Source of the DNA: Streptomyces sp. WM6378
GTDB taxonomy: Bacteria > Actinomycetota > Actinomycetes > Streptomycetales > Streptomycetaceae
Length of the DNA stretch: 64,000 bases
NCBI RefSeq assembly: GCF_001279695.1
Contig: NZ_LGDD01000279.1
Span: forward strand, 20,653 to 84,652
Reading direction: 5' to 3'
Shown: in pieces, positions 8,547-18,296 of the stretch
How positions within the stretch are numbered: position 1 is the stretch's first letter
How the letters are laid out: each line of letters opens with the position of its first letter
The notes under the pieces: model-generated
The model's database searches: none
What the model was told of the DNA's origin: nothing
The model's input: the letters and a program-made list of their open reading frames with translations, nothing else
Program-made: the position numbers and the translations under genes

Positions 8547-8612
8547 TCTGCCTTCACCAAGACCGCTCAGGGCGCCGTCCGGACCACTGCGGGCGGGCCG
8601 GGACGGCGGTGC

Positions 8613-9371
8613 TCAGGCGCCGGTCTTGCCGACGGAGGGGGCGGCTGCCCGCGTGACCGGCTTGTGCGAGGTGCCGGGACGCGGGGAGACCTTGGTGTCG
8701 ACCGGGCTGTGGCCCGTGACGGGGGTGGCGCCGTGCGAGGACTTGGAGGACTTCGGCGAGGGCGCCTTGGAGGCGCTGTGCACGGGGACCACGGCCTTCT
8801 TCGAGGGCGACGCCTTCGGCTGCGGGGCCTCCGAGGCGGTCGCCTTGGGCGGCGCCGTCACGGCGTCGGCCTTGTCGGGGAGGTTGAGACCGGGGGCGCG
8901 GGCGCTGCCGCCGAGCAGCGAGCCGACGAGCGCCACGGCGAAGCCGGTGGCGGCGAGCCCGAAGAGCCAGCCGAGCCAGCGCAGCTTCTTGCCGCGCTTC
9001 CCGCTGACGTCGACGAACACGGCCTGCTCGGCCGAGGCCGCCCGCAGCGGCTTGAAGATCGGGATCTTCTGGGTCATGGACCGCGAAACGGGCTCGGGAT
9101 CGGGGTTGGCCAACTGTCGTGTGGGCGCGGTCGCGAGCGGATCGGGCCTGGCCGCCCGCGGATCGGGCTTGATCAGCTGCGGATCGGTCCTGACCGCCTT
9201 CGGTTCAGGCTTGACCAACCGCGGATCGGGCTTGGTCAGCCGCCGCGTGGGCGTGGTCAACTCCTCGGCGAACACGCCGAGTTGCATCGTCTGGTCGCGC
9301 GGCGGCTGGTCACCCACCGGGTGGCCGGGGCGGGGCTGTCCGCCCGGCCCGTTGGATATCCGACTGTCCAT
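8613..9371 (-). CDS. matA: MatA-like single-pass membrane protein
   Basis: The 252-residue product has a cytoplasmic N-terminal half rich in degenerate repeats of (L/P)(V/I)KPDPR type, one membrane segment (about residues 132-152, WLGWLFGLAATGFAVALVGSL), and an outer Pro/Ser/Lys/Thr-rich tail. No enzymatic motif is visible. Its position directly upstream of matB matches MatA of S. coelicolor/S. lividans, needed with MatB for aggregation polymer production. I place the start at ATG 9371 (MDSRISNG), with GGGAG 11 bases upstream; the open frame extends farther 5' but without protein-like sequence. The symbol rests on position and topology, not on an alignment. Confidence 0.65.
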   Translation of the reverse strand: MDSRISNGPGGQPRPGHPVGDQPPRDQTMQLGVFAEELTTPTRRLTKPDPRLVKPEPKAVRTDPQLIKPDPRAARPDPLATAPTRQLANPDPEPVSRSMTQKIPIFKPLRAASAEQAVFVDVSGKRGKKLRWLGWLFGLAATGFAVALVGSLLGGSARAPGLNLPDKADAVTAPPKATASEAPQPKASPSKKAVVPVHSASKAPSPKSSKSSHGATPVTGHSPVDTKVSPRPGTSHKPVTRAAAPSVGKTGA

Positions 9372-9525
9372 GTTCGTACGCACTCCCTGAAATGTGTTTC
9401 GCGGGTTGCGCGCACGACTCCCGGGCGCCACCATCCGGAACGGGGAAACCCCACCCGTTCCGAGCGCCCCCATATCCCGCCGCACCCGGGCGATGAATGT
9501 AGCGCACGTGGCTGTGGACATGTAT

Positions 9526-10536
9526 TCACGTATCGCGCGATGTTCGCCTTCGGCGGGCCACATGCGGGGCATCAGCCGCCATCAGGGACATGTCGGGCTC
9601 CGGCAGCCAGCTCTCGGCGGGCTTCTCCAGCCAGCCGCGCGCCGCCGAGGCTTCGTTGGCGACCCGCCGCAGTACGTCCACGCCGGGATGTGAGAGCCCC
9701 TTGCGCCACACCAACGACACCGGCGCCAGCGGTACGGGTCCGGTCAGCGGGCGCACGACCATGCCGGGCACGTCCATGAACTCGGTGCTGGCCAGGACCG
9801 ACCAGCCCTGCTTGCGCACCACCCGGACGAACTCCTCCTCCCCCGCGATCTCCGGGAACGGCGCCGCCATCTCGATGCCACGCCCCGCGAAGAGCCGGTC
9901 CGCCAGGTCGGTCCACTCGGCGGTGGCCGGATTTCCGGCCGCCGCGTACAGCGTCTCGCCGGCCAGCGCGTCCAACGGCACCTCGGCAAGCCCCGCGAGC
10001 CGGTGCTCCCGATCGAGCAGCACCGCCATCCGCTCGTAGCGCACCGGCTGGTGGCCGAGCCCCGCGAGCACCGCCGGGTCGAGCCCGGCCGCCCGGCCGA
10101 AGGACACGTCGAGCCGCCCGGCCAGGATCTCGGCGGCCGCGCCGGTGAGCCCGCTGATGAACCGGGCCACGAACTCGACGCCGGGCGCCTGTTCGCGGGC
10201 CTCGGCGAGCACCCGCGCCCCGGTGCCGACGGGCGCCGAAACGTCCACGAGCAGCGGCCGCGCGGACCCTGCGCCCGCCCACGCGGCACGCAGCTCGTCG
10301 TGGGCGGCGAGCACCTTGCGGGCGTACGGCAGCAGCCGCGCCCCGTCCGCCGTGAGTGCGACGGCCCGGGTGGTCCGCACGAAGAGCTCGGCGCCCAACT
10401 CCCGCTCCAGGCGCCGGACATCGCGGCTCAGCGCCTGCTGGGCGACGAACAGACGGGCGGCGGCGCGGGTGAAGTGCAGTTCGTCGGCGACGGCGGCGAA
10501 CGAGCGAAGGAGCCGCGGGTCCAGGTCGTGGGGCAC
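9526..10536 (-). CDS. LysR-family transcriptional regulator
   Basis: Residues about 6-65 carry the LysR helix-turn-helix (LLRSFAAVADELHFTRAAARLFVAQQALSR is the recognition region) and residues 90-300 the periplasmic-binding-protein-like effector domain. GTG at 10536 is the first start that gives the normal N-terminus (VPHDLDPRLLRSF); there is no ribosome binding site before it, so the message may be leaderless. It is transcribed away from the MFS transporter gene at 10640, the common arrangement in which a LysR protein controls its divergent neighbour. The effector is unknown. Confidence 0.85.
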   Translation of the reverse strand: MPHDLDPRLLRSFAAVADELHFTRAAARLFVAQQALSRDVRRLERELGAELFVRTTRAVALTADGARLLPYARKVLAAHDELRAAWAGAGSARPLLVDVSAPVGTGARVLAEAREQAPGVEFVARFISGLTGAAAEILAGRLDVSFGRAAGLDPAVLAGLGHQPVRYERMAVLLDREHRLAGLAEVPLDALAGETLYAAAGNPATAEWTDLADRLFAGRGIEMAAPFPEIAGEEEFVRVVRKQGWSVLASTEFMDVPGMVVRPLTGPVPLAPVSLVWRKGLSHPGVDVLRRVANEASAARGWLEKPAESWLPEPDMSLMAADAPHVARRRRTSRDT

Positions 10537-10545
10537 GAGGGGGAA

Positions 10546-10569
10546 GTCAACAACATCAAGGGCGTTGAC
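10546..10569. promoter_or_regulatory. Candidate LysR operator between the regulator and MFS genes
   Basis: GTCAAC (10546-10551) and GTTGAC (10564-10569) form an inverted repeat with 12 bases between them, in the 103-base gap between divergent genes. It has the dyad shape of LysR-type binding sites (T-N11-A core). The binding protein is inferred from position. Confidence 0.45.
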
Positions 10570-10639
10570 AACAAGGGTGCGTGAATGGGCCCTGATCAGG
10601 TGTTGGACCCCATCACCAGGGCGCCGCAAGGATCGGGGC

Positions 10640-11866
10640 ATGCCGCAAACGACCCCGCTCGCCCGCCGCCCGAACCCGTACATACGCCTCTTCCGCACCC
10701 CTGGCGCCCGTGCCTTCACGCTCGGCAACCTCGTCGCCCGGCTCCCCATGGGCATGTTCAGCGTCAGCGCCGTGATCATGATCGCGGGCGCGCGCGGCTC
10801 GTACGCCCTCGCAGGCGCCGTCACCGCCACCGGCCTCGCCGCGACCGCGCTCGTCGCCCCGTGGACGGCCCGGCTCGTCGACCGGCACGGCCAGGCCCGA
10901 ATTGCCCTACCGGCAACGGCAGTTGCGGTCTGCGGCTCGCTGGTCCTGCTCCTTTGCGTGCACTTCGGCGCCCCGGACTGGACCCTGTTCGCCGCGTACG
11001 CCGCGACCGCCACCACCCCCAACACCGGCGGCATGTCCCGCGCCCGCTGGGCCCACCTGCACCGCGATGATCCGGCCGCCCTGCACACCGCCAACTCCTT
11101 GGAGCAGGCCGCCGACGAGCTCTGCTTCATGCTCGGCCCGGTCGCCGCGGCCTTCCTCTGCTCGGCACTGTTCCCCGAGGCCGGCACGCTGGTCGGCACG
11201 GTCCTGCTGATGACGGGCATGCTGCTCTTCACCGCCCAGCGCGCGACCGAGCCGCCCGCCGCACCCCGTACGCCTGCCGCCAAATCCCCCTTGAGGGCAA
11301 GGGGGTTCGCCCCGCTGCTCGCGGTCTTCCTCGCCACCGGCGTGGTGTTCGGCTCCCTGGAGGTCGTCACCATCGCGTACGCCGACGGGCTGGGCCACCC
11401 CTCAGCGGCGGGCGGGGTGCTCGCCCTCCAGGCGGCCGGATCGTGCGTCGCCGGACTCCTGTACGGGACAGTGCGCCCGGCCCGGGACATGTCCGGGCGG
11501 CTCGTCGGCTGCGTCGGGGCCATGACGGTACTGATGTGTCTGCCGCTGCTCACGGCGCGGACCGGCGGCTCGCTCGCGGCGCTCGCGGCGGCCCTGTTGT
11601 GCGCGGGCGCCGCCACCGCGCCCACCATGGTCACCGGCATGACGCTGGTCCAGCGCCGCACCCCCGAGGGCCAGTTGAACGAGGGCATGACCCTCGCCGT
11701 CACCGCGATCCTCGGCGGCATCGCGGTGGGCTCGGCCACCGGCGGCCAGGTCATCGAGCAAGCGGGCGCGGACATGGGCTACTTGGTCCCGGTCTGCGCG
11801 GCGGCCGTCGCCCTGGTGGTGAGCGTGGCCGGATCCGGACGGTACGCTGCACCGCCCCGCCGGTAA
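10640..11866 (+). CDS. MFS transporter (12-segment efflux type)
   Basis: A 408-residue major facilitator protein. The N-terminal half has LGNLVARLPMGMFSVSAVIM and, after the second helix pair, the family loop APWTARLVDRHGQAR (residues about 74-88), a form of the RxxxRxGRR-type motif A. About 12 hydrophobic segments are spaced evenly. ATG at 10640 is preceded by AAGGA at seven bases. Actinobacterial relatives are usually annotated as drug or metabolite exporters. It is probably controlled by the divergent LysR protein. The substrate cannot be inferred. Confidence 0.82.
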   Translation: MPQTTPLARRPNPYIRLFRTPGARAFTLGNLVARLPMGMFSVSAVIMIAGARGSYALAGAVTATGLAATALVAPWTARLVDRHGQARIALPATAVAVCGSLVLLLCVHFGAPDWTLFAAYAATATTPNTGGMSRARWAHLHRDDPAALHTANSLEQAADELCFMLGPVAAAFLCSALFPEAGTLVGTVLLMTGMLLFTAQRATEPPAAPRTPAAKSPLRARGFAPLLAVFLATGVVFGSLEVVTIAYADGLGHPSAAGGVLALQAAGSCVAGLLYGTVRPARDMSGRLVGCVGAMTVLMCLPLLTARTGGSLAALAAALLCAGAATAPTMVTGMTLVQRRTPEGQLNEGMTLAVTAILGGIAVGSATGGQVIEQAGADMGYLVPVCAAAVALVVSVAGSGRYAAPPRR

Positions 11867-11920
11867 GCGGGACGTCCCCCTCCGCTTGAGCATGACCACG
11901 TATCAGGAAGGCCCATCCCC

Positions 11921-12340
11921 ATGGCCATGAAGAAGTCGACCATCCAGCAGCAGGTCGCCGAGGCGATCGCGCAGGCCAACCCGCAGGACCGCCCGCTCGT
12001 CATGATCCAGGCGGTGGCGGGCCCCAGCGTCTGGCTGATGAGCATGCTCGGCCTCATAGGCCAGTGCTTCCTGACCTACTACTTCATCACCGTGACCCAG
12101 CAGGCCGTGCTCCTGCACCGGGCCAGCCGCTGGAACAACCGGCCGCAGGAGATCGTCACCGCGATCCCGCCGGCCGAGGCGATGCGGATGATCAGCGACG
12201 TACGGCGGAACACCCTGTGGAGCTCGTTCCGCTGCCAGCTGCCGGGGCAGCCGAAGCCGACCCGCATGAACGTGCACCGCCTGTGGCGCAACGAGATGGA
12301 CCAGCTCCTCGGCATGCTGACCGGCCAGCCGGTCGCCTGA
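11921..12340 (+). CDS. Conserved hypothetical protein with one or two membrane segments (139 aa)
   Basis: The chain begins with a hydrophilic helix rich in Gln (KKSTIQQQVAEAIAQAN), then a hydrophobic stretch of about 45 residues (roughly 30-67) that could be one long or two short membrane segments, then a basic, Arg-rich cytoplasmic tail. GGAAGG lies before ATG. I do not recognise the family. It follows the MFS gene by 54 bases and converges on ssrA; a symmetric hairpin at 12362-12387 ends both transcripts. Confidence 0.7.
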   Translation: MAMKKSTIQQQVAEAIAQANPQDRPLVMIQAVAGPSVWLMSMLGLIGQCFLTYYFITVTQQAVLLHRASRWNNRPQEIVTAIPPAEAMRMISDVRRNTLWSSFRCQLPGQPKPTRMNVHRLWRNEMDQLLGMLTGQPVA

Positions 12341-12361
12341 CCCGGCCCCGGACACGACAAA

Positions 12362-12387
12362 GGCCCCGCTGTCGAAACAGCGGGGCC
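12362..12387. terminator. Bidirectional terminator between the 139-aa gene and ssrA
   Basis: Perfect 11-base stem GGCCCCGCTGT / ACAGCGGGGCC with the stable tetraloop CGAA. On the minus strand it is followed by TTT, fitting termination of tmRNA. Confidence 0.8.
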
Positions 12388-12406
12388 CTCGCCTACATGG
12401 GAATTG

Positions 12407-12773
12407 TGGAGATGGCGGGAATCGAACCCGCGTCCAACGGTGCAAAAACAGGGCTTCTCCGTGTGCAGTTCGCTGCGATTTTCTCGGCCCCGGCAATCAC
12501 GCGAACAAGTCGCCGACGGGCCCAGCCACTGTTTGATTTCCTTCTAAACCCCGTGACCGGGTCTAGAAGTTTAGTTCCCTAGCTGATGCCAGGATCCGGG
12601 TCGGGAACAGCCCCGGGCTGACACTTCGCAAGTCGCTACTTAGGCAGCGAGGGCGAAGGAATCGCGCTTGGTGTTGGCGATTATTGTTTGCGACATATGG
12701 TTTACGAGATCATTGCCGCTTCCTCGACACGCTTCCCCTGCTTCGACATCCGCTGTCGAAACCGATCATCCCC
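12407..12773 (-). ncRNA. ssrA: Transfer-messenger RNA (tmRNA)
   Basis: The 5' end GGGGATG (12773-12767) pairs with CATCTCC (12414-12408) to make the tRNA-like acceptor stem, and the T-arm GGGTTCGATTCCC is intact. CCA is not encoded: the genome reads CAA after the discriminator A at 12407. The tag reading frame runs from GCC at 12678 to TAA at 12640-12642 and encodes ANTKRDSFALAA, ending in the ALAA degradation signal. The RNA rescues ribosomes stalled on broken mRNA and tags the nascent chain for proteolysis, working with SmpB, whose gene lies just upstream on the same strand. The 367-base length is normal. Confidence 0.95.
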
Positions 12774-12818
12774 ATGTGGTGTTTTCAAAAGGCGCCCCTG
12801 CGGTGAGGGACTGATGCC

Positions 12819-12848
12819 ATCGTACGTGACCAACGCCCGAGGGTGCCA
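12819..12848 (-). promoter_or_regulatory. Possible promoter for ssrA
   Basis: On the minus strand TGGCAC (12848-12843) and TACGAT (12824-12819) are separated by 18 bases, about 45 bases upstream of the mature tmRNA 5' end, which fits a precursor trimmed at its 5' end by RNase P. The match to -35/-10 consensus is only moderate. Confidence 0.3.
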
Positions 12849-12877
12849 GCCTATTCCGCGCGGGCCCCGGCGCGGGT

Positions 12878-13390
12878 CTAGCGCAGGCTCGCCCGCTCCT
12901 TGCGCTTGACCGCCGAGATGGCCCGGTCCGTCTCGCGCCGGTCCTGCTTCTCGCGCAGCGTCTGCCGCTTGTCGTACTCCTTCTTGCCCTTGGCCAGCGC
13001 GATCTCGATCTTGGCCCGGCCGTCCTTGAAGTACAGGGCGAGGGGCACGATCGTGTGGCCCGACTCCCCCGACTTCGACTCCAGCTTGTCGATCTCGACC
13101 CGGTGCAGGAGCAGCTTCCGCTTGCGCCGCGCGCTGTGGTTGGTCCAGGTGCCCTGCGCGTACTCCGGCACGTGCACGTTGTGCAGCCAGGCCTCGCCGC
13201 CGTCGATCTGGACGAACCCGTCGACCAGCGAGGCGCGGCCCTGGCGCAGCGACTTCACCTCGGTGCCGGTGAGCACGAGACCGCACTCGTAGGTGTCGAT
13301 GATGAGGTAGTCGTGCCGTGCCTTCTTGTTCTGCGCGACCAGCTTGCGCTTGCTGTCCTTCTCTTTGTCCTTGCCCGTGTTCTTAGCCAT
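12878..13390 (-). CDS. smpB: SsrA-binding protein SmpB
   Basis: The 170-residue protein has the SmpB OB-fold core: [28 protein letters not shown] near the N-terminus, [14 protein letters not shown] in the middle, and the basic C-terminal tail ([23 protein letters not shown]) that enters the ribosomal mRNA channel. It also has a short Lys-rich N-terminal extension, common in actinobacteria. SmpB binds tmRNA and loads it onto stalled ribosomes. It is followed by ssrA and preceded, with a 34-base gap, by the S41 protease gene on the same strand; ftsE-ftsX-protease-smpB-ssrA is a conserved actinobacterial order. Confidence 0.96.
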   Translation of the reverse strand: MAKNTGKDKEKDSKRKLVAQNKKARHDYLIIDTYECGLVLTGTEVKSLRQGRASLVDGFVQIDGGEAWLHNVHVPEYAQGTWTNHSARRKRKLLLHRVEIDKLESKSGESGHTIVPLALYFKDGRAKIEIALAKGKKEYDKRQTLREKQDRRETDRAISAVKRKERASLR

Positions 13391-13424
13391 AGTGCAGCCA
13401 TTTTCGCACCCTGGCGCAACAGGT

Positions 13425-14621
13425 TTAAGACGTGCCGCCCAGACCGCTCAGGACGGTCTCCGCGTGTTCGAGGGGGCGGTCGGTGACCGGAAGGTCGGGG
13501 GTGATGCCCTTGCCGTCGAGGCCGTGGCCCGAGGGCGTGCGGTAGTGGCCGACGGTCAGCTCGGCGACCGAGCCGCCCGCGAGGCCGGTCGGCATCTGGA
13601 CCGACCCCTTGCCGAAGGTGCGCGAGCCGACGGTGACCGCGCGGCCGCGGTCCTGGAGTGCGCCGGTGAGGAGTTCGGCCGCGCTCATGGTGCCGCCGTC
13701 GATCAGCACGACCAGGGGTCTCGCGCCGTCCCCGTCGCCGGCCGCGTACAGGGCCTGCTGCTTGCCGTGCACGTCGTACGTGGCGACCAGGCCGCCGTCG
13801 AGGAAGGCGGAGGCGGCGGTGACGGCCTCGCCGACCAAGCCGCCGCTGTTGCCCCGCAGGTCGAGCAGGATCCCGGCGTCCTTGGGGGCCTGGCGCACCG
13901 CGGCGCCGACCCGCTCGCCCGACCCCTTGGTGAAGGCCGTCACCTTGATCATGACGACCTTGGCGGAGAGCTTTTCGACGGCCACGTCCTGGGTGTCGAG
14001 GACCGCCCGGTCCAGCGTCTGCTGCCAGCTGCGCGAGCCGCGCTGGAGGCCGACGACGACCTTGCTGCCCGCCGCGTCGCCGCGGAGCCGCGAGACGGCC
14101 TCGGTGACGGGCTGCCCGTCGGCGGACCAGTGGTCGATGCTGCGCAGGAAATCGCCGGGTTGGACGCCGGCGCGGGCGGCGGGGCCGCCGGTCTGCACCC
14201 GGGTCACCTGGATACGGCCGTCGGCGGTGCGCACGACCCAGAGGCCGACGCCGGTGTAGCGGCCGTCGAGGGCGTCCGTGTACTGCGCGTACTGGTCCTT
14301 GTCGTACACCGCTCCCCAGCGGTCCCCGCTGCGGCCCACGGCCTCCTCGGCGGCGCGGGTGGCGGACTTGCCGTCGGCCTGCGCCTCGGCGGCCGCCCGG
14401 GTCACGTCCTCGGCGGTGCGGTCGCCCCTGCGGGTGGTGTGTCCCGCGCGCGGGTCGAGCGGGGCCGCCGCGGTCCCGGCCGCCAATGCGGGTGGTCTCT
14501 GCTCGACACGCGGCAGGCAGTTGGTGGCTGCCGCCGTCACCAGGACGCTCGCGAAGACCAATGCCAGAGCCGCCCCGCGGCGCACGCCGCGGGGCCTGGG
14601 ACAGAGCTCCGGGCCCGACAT
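13425..14621 (-). CDS. S41-family carboxy-terminal processing protease, exported
   Basis: The 398-residue protein has an N-terminal hydrophobic segment (about 16-33) acting as signal or anchor, a PDZ domain (about 120-195, [18 protein letters not shown]) and an S41 catalytic domain with the Ser in [10 protein letters not shown] and the Lys in TFGKGSVQM, the usual Ser/Lys dyad. Proteases of this family trim or degrade exported proteins. I place the start at ATG 14621: the frame is open much farther upstream, but only through the ftsX terminator and ftsX itself. TAGACT lies seven bases before this ATG, so the mRNA is probably leaderless. Confidence 0.88.
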   Translation of the reverse strand: MSGPELCPRPRGVRRGAALALVFASVLVTAAATNCLPRVEQRPPALAAGTAAAPLDPRAGHTTRRGDRTAEDVTRAAAEAQADGKSATRAAEEAVGRSGDRWGAVYDKDQYAQYTDALDGRYTGVGLWVVRTADGRIQVTRVQTGGPAARAGVQPGDFLRSIDHWSADGQPVTEAVSRLRGDAAGSKVVVGLQRGSRSWQQTLDRAVLDTQDVAVEKLSAKVVMIKVTAFTKGSGERVGAAVRQAPKDAGILLDLRGNSGGLVGEAVTAASAFLDGGLVATYDVHGKQQALYAAGDGDGARPLVVLIDGGTMSAAELLTGALQDRGRAVTVGSRTFGKGSVQMPTGLAGGSVAELTVGHYRTPSGHGLDGKGITPDLPVTDRPLEHAETVLSGLGGTS

Positions 14622-14627
14622 GGCGCC

Positions 14628-14633
14628 GAGTCT
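14628..14633 (-). promoter_or_regulatory. -10 element of the S41 protease gene (leaderless transcript)
   Basis: On the minus strand TAGACT lies seven bases upstream of the ATG at 14621 and no ribosome binding site is present, the pattern of a leaderless Streptomyces mRNA. No clear -35 is seen. Confidence 0.4.
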
Positions 14634-14644
14634 AGGACAAACGT

Positions 14645-14680
14645 CGGGCGCCGTAGGGGCTGTTGCTCCTACGGCGCCCG
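14645..14680 (-). terminator. Terminator after ftsX
   Basis: Perfect 13-base inverted repeat CGGGCGCCGTAGG / CCTACGGCGCCCG with a 10-base loop, located 34 bases beyond the ftsX stop and before the protease promoter. Confidence 0.8.
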
Positions 14681-14713
14681 GGGCGCATGTCACACGCGGG
14701 GTTCGGACAGGGC

Positions 14714-15631
14714 TCAGACCTTGAGGTACTTGCGCAGCGCGAAGAAGGCCGCGAGCGCGGGCATCAGGACGCTCGCCGCGAGCACCAGAGGCAGCTTGGC
14801 CAACACCGCGTCCCAGCCGATGAAGTTGATGAGGTTCAGCTTGTGCGCCAGGTCGAGCCCGTGGTCGATCATGAAGTAGCGGCCGACGACCAGGAAGCCC
14901 GCGGCGGCCACGCCGCCCATCAGCCCGGCGAAGGCGGCCTCCATGATGAACGGCGCCTGGATGTAGAAGCTGGAGGCGCCGACCAGGCGCATGATCCCCG
15001 TTTCGCGCCGCCTGCTGAAGGCCGAGACGCGCACGGTGTTGACGATCAGCATCAGCGCGACGATCAGCATCACGAACATGACCAGCATCGCCGCCACGTT
15101 CATGCCGTTGAGCAGCCCGAAGAGGTTCTCCAGGATGCCCTTCTGGTCCTGCACGGACTGGACGCCGTCGCGGCCGGCGAAGGCGGTGGCGACCACGGCG
15201 AACTTCTCCGGGTCCTTGAGCTTGACCCGGAACGACTCCTGCATCTGGTCCGGGGTGATGGAACCTGCCATCGGGGAGCTGCCGAACTGCTCCTTGTAGT
15301 GCTTGAACGCCTCGTCGGCCGACTCGTACGACACCGTCTGGACGACGTCCAGCTTCTTGAGGTCGGCCTCGATGTCCTTCTTCTGCTGGGCGGTCACCGC
15401 GCCCTTGGCGCACTTGGCGACGCTCTCGGCGTCGGCTTTGTTGCAGAGGAAGATGGAGACGTTGACCTTGTCGTACCAGTAGCCCTTCATGTTGTTGACC
15501 TGGTCCCGCATCAGCAGCGAACCGCCGAACAGGGCCAGCGAGAGGGCGACGGAGACGACGACGGCGATCGTCATGGTCAGGTTGCGGCGGAGACCTACCC
15601 CGATCTCCGAGAGAACGAACTGAGCGCGCAT
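14714..15631 (-). CDS. ftsX: Cell division ABC transporter permease-like protein FtsX
   Basis: A 305-residue protein with the FtsX topology: one N-terminal membrane helix (about 21-40), a large extracytoplasmic domain of about 130 residues with two cysteines (FLCNKADAESVAKCAKG), then three C-terminal helices. ETGIMRLVGAS is the conserved cytoplasmic coupling motif and FFALRKYLKV the C-terminus. FtsX does not transport; with the ATPase FtsE it turns on peptidoglycan hydrolases at the cell surface. It lies 46 bases downstream of ftsE. Confidence 0.95.
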   Translation of the reverse strand: MRAQFVLSEIGVGLRRNLTMTIAVVVSVALSLALFGGSLLMRDQVNNMKGYWYDKVNVSIFLCNKADAESVAKCAKGAVTAQQKKDIEADLKKLDVVQTVSYESADEAFKHYKEQFGSSPMAGSITPDQMQESFRVKLKDPEKFAVVATAFAGRDGVQSVQDQKGILENLFGLLNGMNVAAMLVMFVMLIVALMLIVNTVRVSAFSRRRETGIMRLVGASSFYIQAPFIMEAAFAGLMGGVAAAGFLVVGRYFMIDHGLDLAHKLNLINFIGWDAVLAKLPLVLAASVLMPALAAFFALRKYLKV

Positions 15632-15677
15632 GGCGACGATTTCAGCCTTTCAGTGCTCGACGAGTGCTCTACGGCGC

Positions 15678-16367
15678 TCAGTGCTGGTAGCCGTAGACGC
15701 CGCGCGCCTGGTCTCGTACGAGACGGCCGGACTCCAGCTCGATGACGCGCTTGCGCATCTGGTCGACGATGTTCTGGTCGTGGGTCGCCATGATTACGGT
15801 GGTGCCGGTCCGGTTGATCCGGTCGAGCAGCTTCATGATGCCGACGGAGGTCTGCGGGTCGAGGTTGCCGGTCGGCTCGTCCGCGATGAGCAGCATGGGC
15901 CGGTTCACGAAGGCGCGGGCGATGGCCACGCGCTGCTGCTCACCGCCGGAGAGCTCACCGGGCCTGCGGTCCTCCTTGCCGCCGAGCCCGACGAGGTCGA
16001 GCACCTGCGGCACGGCCTTGCGGATCTCGCCGCGCGGCTTTCCGATGACCTCCTGGGCGAACGCGACGTTCTCCGCGACGGTCTTGTTGGGGAGCAGCCG
16101 GAAGTCCTGGAAGACGGTGCCCAGTTGGCGCCGCATGTGCGGCACCTTCCAGTTGGAGAGCCGGGCCAGATCCTTGCCGAGCACGTGGACCTGCCCGTGG
16201 CTGGCGCGCTCTTCGCGCAGGACGAGTCTCAGGAAGGTCGACTTCCCGGAACCGGAGGAGCCGACGAGGAAGACGAACTCCCCCTTCTCGATGTCGAGGG
16301 AGACTTCCCGCAGGGCTGGTCGGTTCTGCTTGGGATAGGTCTTGGAGACATTGTCGAATCGGATCAC
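15678..16367 (-). CDS. ftsE: Cell division ATP-binding protein FtsE
   Basis: The 229-residue ABC ATPase has Walker [10 protein letters not shown], the Q-loop [16 protein letters not shown], the signature LSGGEQQRV, Walker [13 protein letters not shown] and the switch His in ATHDQ. The product of the adjacent ftsX is its membrane partner. GTG at 16367 gives the family N-terminus ([12 protein letters not shown]); 29 more codons are open upstream but lack family character. There is no clear ribosome binding site, and TATACC lies about 23 bases upstream on the minus strand. Confidence 0.95.
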   Translation of the reverse strand: MIRFDNVSKTYPKQNRPALREVSLDIEKGEFVFLVGSSGSGKSTFLRLVLREERASHGQVHVLGKDLARLSNWKVPHMRRQLGTVFQDFRLLPNKTVAENVAFAQEVIGKPRGEIRKAVPQVLDLVGLGGKEDRRPGELSGGEQQRVAIARAFVNRPMLLIADEPTGNLDPQTSVGIMKLLDRINRTGTTVIMATHDQNIVDQMRKRVIELESGRLVRDQARGVYGYQH

Positions 16368-16631
16368 GGGTGCACCACGGTCGGCCGGGGGTATAGGTGT
16401 GCGTGACCTTACGCGAACGGAAGGAGCCCGCGCAGGCCGCGTCCGGGGATGCACCTTATGTCCCTCGGGTTACGGGGGCGGGACCGGGATGAATCAGGCG
16501 GGGCGCGCCGAAACGCGCGGGAGCTGGCACAGTGGTAGGGGGAACGGTTGCGTTTCCCTGAGCGTTGAGCGGAGAGATAGCGGTTTGACAGCTGTATGCG
16601 CCGGCTCCGCCGCGCGGGAGGAGGAGAGCGC

Positions 16632-16823
16632 ATGACCTATGACCGATTGGTGTGCGCCAACTGCGCGGCGCCCGTGAGCGAGGGCCGCTGCCGCGTCTGC
16701 CGGGCGAACCGGGAGCGCCTGCAGCAGGAGAGCCAGTGGGGGGCCCTGAGCCCCGCGGCGCTGGTGACCCTGCTGATCGTCCTGATAGGGGCCTTTGCCC
16801 TGCTGGCCCACCAGACCGTCTGA
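16632..16823 (+). CDS. Small zinc-ribbon membrane protein (63 aa)
   Basis: The N-terminal half holds two CxxC pairs (C8/C11 and C20/C23: CANC and CRVC), which should bind one zinc ion. The C-terminal half is one membrane helix (about residues 40-60). A strong GGAGGAG ribosome binding site precedes ATG 16632. It is divergent from ftsE and ends in the bidirectional hairpin at 16843-16880. The family is unknown to me; zinc-ribbon plus one-helix proteins are often membrane adaptor or assembly factors, but that is only a guess. Confidence 0.78.
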   Translation: MTYDRLVCANCAAPVSEGRCRVCRANRERLQQESQWGALSPAALVTLLIVLIGAFALLAHQTV

Positions 16824-16842
16824 TCCGCCGGTCCGTACGCGA

Positions 16843-17857
<1,015 letters not shown>

Positions 17858-18234
17858 CTGCCTGCTACCCCCAGTAGCTGTCTCGTCGTGGAGCAGCGCC
17901 CGGGGCGGCAACGCCGGGGAGAGCGAATTGGGCCCCTCCCCCGTCACACACGCCCCAGAAATACGCATGCCGCGCGTTAGCTTTGCCAGTTTTAAAGATG
18001 ACGTCAAGGTCGTTGCGCACGCAATGCCCGAAATCGCCCTACTTGCCGGGCGTACGGGAATACGACTGTGACAGAAGGCCGGAACTGACGCCCTTCACAA
18101 GAGAGTTCGGATGTCGACAAAGCGCCGAGTCGCCCAATTCCCGCTTGCGCCAGCGAATTCAGCCCCCGGACGCGCTCTCGCCCCGCTCCCCTGCGGAACG
18201 GCCACCACCGGCACACGTAACCACCACAACAGAA
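17858..18234. other. Upstream region of the LAATG protein gene
   Basis: This gap holds no gene. On the minus strand TTGACG (around 18015) followed by an AT-richer stretch could be a -35 region, but no good -10 lies at the right distance. The remainder shows no structure I can support. Confidence 0.35.
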
Positions 18235-18265
18235 GACGCCGGGTCCCTTTTCGGGGCCCGGCGTC
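18235..18265 (-). terminator. Terminator after prfB
   Basis: Stem GACGCCGGG(TCCC) / (GGGG)CCCGGCGTC with loop TTTTC, 32 bases beyond the prfB stop codon. Confidence 0.8.
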
Positions 18266-18296
18266 GTCGTGTGCTCAACGCACGTCGGTAACTGGC

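Noticed and set aside
9526..11775. LysR gene as a 749-residue protein with a long N-terminal extension
   Set aside because: The extra sequence is antisense to the MFS transporter; GTG 10536 gives the normal family length.
13425..15413. S41 protease as a 662-residue protein
   Set aside because: The upstream extension reads through the ftsX terminator and ftsX; the leaderless ATG at 14621 fits the family.
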